This document shows, piece after piece, positions 3,481 through 5,138 of a stretch of 5,138 nt of DNA. The notes beneath the pieces were generated by a model. It made no database searches. It was not told the origin of the DNA and saw only the letters and a list, made by a program, of their open reading frames with translations. Source of the stretch: Actinomycetales bacterium (GTDB lineage: Bacteria > Actinomycetota > Actinomycetes > Actinomycetales > Actinomycetaceae); contig JAAZBW010000082.1 in assembly GCA_012513625.1 (NCBI GenBank), forward strand, positions 1-5,138, given 5' to 3'. A program made the position numbers and the translations under genes. How positions within the stretch are numbered: the stretch's first letter is position 1; each line of letters opens with the position of its first letter.

Positions 3481-5138
3481 CCACCCTCGGATCACGGGCG
3501 GGATGGCATCGCGCCACCGGTGCCCTCGTCATCTCGTGGCTGGTGGCGGCGGCACTCGCGGTGAGCTTCCACCGCTTCCTCCCCGAGCAGGGCTGGCTCA
3601 TGGTGCACCTCACCATGCTCGGCGCCGTCTCGAACGCCCTGCTCGTGTGGACCCAGCACTTCACGCGTGCGATCACGCGGAGTTCCGCCTCTGCCGGACG
3701 CGGGGGAGAGGTGACGCGGCTCGTGGTGTTCAACATCTCGGCGCTCGGGGTGGTGATCGGCATGGTCACGACCACGAGCCTGCTCACCCTCGCCGGCGCG
3801 ATCGGCGCGGGCGCCGTGTCCGCCTGGCACGCCGCGAGTCTCGCCCAGACCGTGCGCACGTCCCTCCCCGGCCGGCTGCGGGCACCGGCGCGCTACTACA
3901 TCGCTGCCGCCGCGCTGCTGCCCCCGGGGGTTCTGCTCGGCTGGTGGACTTCCACCGCCCCCGAGGGGGTCACCGCTTACGTGCTCTCCGCCCACGTGGC
4001 GGTCAATGTGCTCGGCTGGGTGGGGCTGCCGATCCTCGGCACCCTCATCACGCTGTGGCCCACCGTGCTGCACGTCCGTATGGACGAATCCACCGAATCC
4101 CGCGCCCGCACCGTCCTTCCGGTGCTGGTGGGCGCGGTCCTGATCGTGGCCCTGGGCTCGCTCATTCCGCTGCTCGCAGGCGAGTCCGGGGCCACACCCT
4201 CCCGCATCCTCCAGGCACTCGGACTGCTCGGGTTCGTGGGCGCCGGCCTCTGGTTGCTGCAACCCGCGGCCGCCGTGACCGTGCGGGGGAAGGTGGGCGA
4301 CTTCCCCTCCCTCTCCCTCGCCTCCGGAGCCGCCTGGCTGCTCGGCACCCTCGCGTTTGCGGGTCTCTGGGTGGCGACGACGGGTGTTCCGTTCTCACGT
4401 GCCGTTTCCAGCCTTGTGATCCCGCTGGTGGGCGGTGGCGTGGTGCAGGTGCTGCTGGGTGCGCTCGGTTACCTGTTGCCCGTGATGGCGGGCGGTGGTC
4501 CGAGCGTGCTGCGTGGCCGGATCGCCGTGGTGGACCGCGGCGCCACCTGGCGCGTGGTGGCCGTGAATGCAGCACTCCTCTTCTATGTACTGCCGGCCAG
4601 CTCGCTCGTCATGGTGACCACCTCACTCATGGCGCTCGGCGTGGCGATCGTGAGCGGGGTGCGGATCGCGCTCGCGATGTTCCGCACCCCAGAGCCGATC
4701 ACCTACGCGGAGTCAGCTTCGCAGCCGAGCGCCGATGCGCCCGCAGCGGGTGAGAATAAACCTTCGCCACACAGTCGGCGGGAGGAGTCGGTACTTTCGC
4801 CACACAGTCGGCGGGAGGAGTCGGTGCTTTCGCCACACAGTCGGCGGAGGGGGGACGTGGGGCGAGGGCTGGGGGAGCGGTCCGGCGGCATCGTGGCGGG
4901 CCTGACCGTTGCCCTGCTCGCGGTGGTGGGAGGAGTGGCCGGAGACCCGGCTGCGGCCGGAGTTGTGGGCCCGCTCGGCGGCCAGATCGTGGCGGGCGCC
5001 AGCCCGTCCGTCCCCGCCTCCGGCGCCGGCCCGTCCGTCCCCGCCTCGAGCGAGGTCACCCGCGTGGACGTGCAGGTTGAGGGTATGCGGTTTGTGCCGG
5101 ACTCCATCCAGGTACCCGCCGGGAGTGCGCTCGAAATC
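3477..5138 (+). CDS. Membrane-anchored multicopper oxidase / NirK-type nitrite reductase fusion, N-terminal part (cut at window edge)
   Basis: 554 residues are visible and the frame is open at the right edge. Residues 1-402 form a polytopic domain with about twelve hydrophobic segments and motifs such as MVHLTMLGAVSNALLVW (42-58) and LSAHVAVNVLG (170-180), with candidate ligands H44, H61, H118 and H173. Residues 405-470 are a polar linker with an 11-residue repeat (SPHSRREESVL). Residues 471-489 are a further membrane segment. Residues 505-525 are an Ala/Ser/Pro linker with a 9-residue repeat. From about 527, VTRVDVQVEGMRFVPDSIQV and PAGS are the opening strands of a cupredoxin domain; the copper-ligand motifs would lie beyond the window. 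This order matches actinobacterial NirK/multicopper oxidase fusions, which would reduce nitrite to NO on the outer membrane face. Until the rest is read, another multicopper oxidase activity is possible. The ATG overlaps the upstream stop, with AGGGGAG at 3464-3470 as ribosome binding site. Confidence 0.75.
   Translation, partial: MTTLGSRAGWHRATGALVISWLVAAALAVSFHRFLPEQGWLMVHLTMLGAVSNALLVWTQHFTRAITRSSASAGRGGEVTRLVVFNISALGVVIGMVTTTSLLTLAGAIGAGAVSAWHAASLAQTVRTSLPGRLRAPARYYIAAAALLPPGVLLGWWTSTAPEGVTAYVLSAHVAVNVLGWVGLPILGTLITLWPTVLHVRMDESTESRARTVLPVLVGAVLIVALGSLIPLLAGESGATPSRILQALGLLGFVGAGLWLLQPAAAVTVRGKVGDFPSLSLASGAAWLLGTLAFAGLWVATTGVPFSRAVSSLVIPLVGGGVVQVLLGALGYLLPVMAGGGPSVLRGRIAVVDRGATWRVVAVNAALLFYVLPASSLVMVTTSLMALGVAIVSGVRIALAMFRTPEPITYAESASQPSADAPAAGENKPSPHSRREESVLSPHSRREESVLSPHSRRRGDVGRGLGERSGGIVAGLTVALLAVVGGVAGDPAAAGVVGPLGGQIVAGASPSVPASGAGPSVPASSEVTRVDVQVEGMRFVPDSIQVPAGSALEI
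4763..4847 (+). repeat. 33-bp in-frame tandem repeat in the fusion's linker
   Basis: Copies begin at 4763, 4796 and 4829; the first two are full length and the third keeps the first 19 bp before diverging. They encode SPHSRREESVL twice and SPHSRR once (residues 430-457). The core CGCCACACAGTCGGCG contains CGCC/GGCG arms around 8 nt, so each unit could form a small hairpin. The two full copies differ only at one silent third position (GTA/GTG), so duplication is recent or maintained. The encoded segment is basic and polar, just before a membrane segment. Confidence 0.9.
4995..5048 (+). repeat. 27-bp in-frame tandem duplication in the Ala/Ser/Pro linker
   Basis: Units at 4995-5021 and 5022-5048 differ at two positions (5001/5028 and 5021/5048). 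They encode GASPSVPAS and GAGPSVPAS, a flexible extracytoplasmic linker between the last membrane segment and the cupredoxin domain. The period equals that of the array at 1-88, though the sequences are only loosely alike. Confidence 0.85.

Noticed and set aside
2746..3495. Long minus-strand open frames opposite the NnrS-like gene
   Set aside because: They are Arg/His/Pro-rich shadow translations typical of high-GC DNA, with no recognisable domain or ribosome binding site.
3371..4753. Long plus-strand open frame of 460 codons
   Set aside because: It is an Arg/His/Pro-rich shadow of the membrane-fusion gene, whose own frame encodes clean hydrophobic segments and continues into a cupredoxin.

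Overview
The window is very GC-rich DNA with GTG/TTG starts, strong AGGAGG-type ribosome binding sites and an apparently leaderless gene. Together these point to a high-GC Gram-positive (Actinomycetota); I cannot name the genus. The left part holds a structured, repeat-rich intergenic stretch (1-294) and a queuosine-precursor transporter on the minus strand (295-1026). The rest is a compact nitrite/nitric-oxide (NO) locus.

Layout: (a) 1-88, three tandem 27-bp units; 115-174, a long imperfect hairpin of less GC-rich sequence; 184-310, a G-run-rich stretch with G-quadruplex potential. (b) 295-1026 (-), QPTR/YhhQ-type transporter. (c) 1113-1907 (+), winged-helix regulator of the COG2345/SufR-like type with three cysteines placed as in that family. 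(d) 1904-2188 (-), small DUF2249 protein, convergent with the regulator and sharing a CTAG that supplies both stop codons. (e) 2189-2235, a short divergent control region with a -10 box for a leaderless DUF2249 transcript and a perfect 7-10-7 palindrome. (f) 2236-3480 (+), a 12-segment NnrS-like membrane protein. (g) 3477 to the window end (+), start-stop coupled to f: another roughly 12-segment membrane domain, a repeat-containing linker, one further membrane segment, and the first strand region of a cupredoxin domain cut by the window edge. This matches the N-terminal part of the membrane-anchored multicopper oxidase/NirK-type nitrite reductase fusions of Actinomycetota.

How they may work together (inference): the regulator, possibly a metal or Fe-S sensor, controls the divergent DUF2249/NnrS-like/NirK-fusion block through the palindrome. 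The fusion would reduce nitrite to NO outside the membrane. The NnrS-like and DUF2249 proteins belong to families that commonly sit beside NO-producing or NO-handling enzymes. The most unusual points are the pairing of two similar-length polytopic domains that share a motif, the recently duplicated 33-bp repeat in the fusion's linker, and the hairpin element at the left end.
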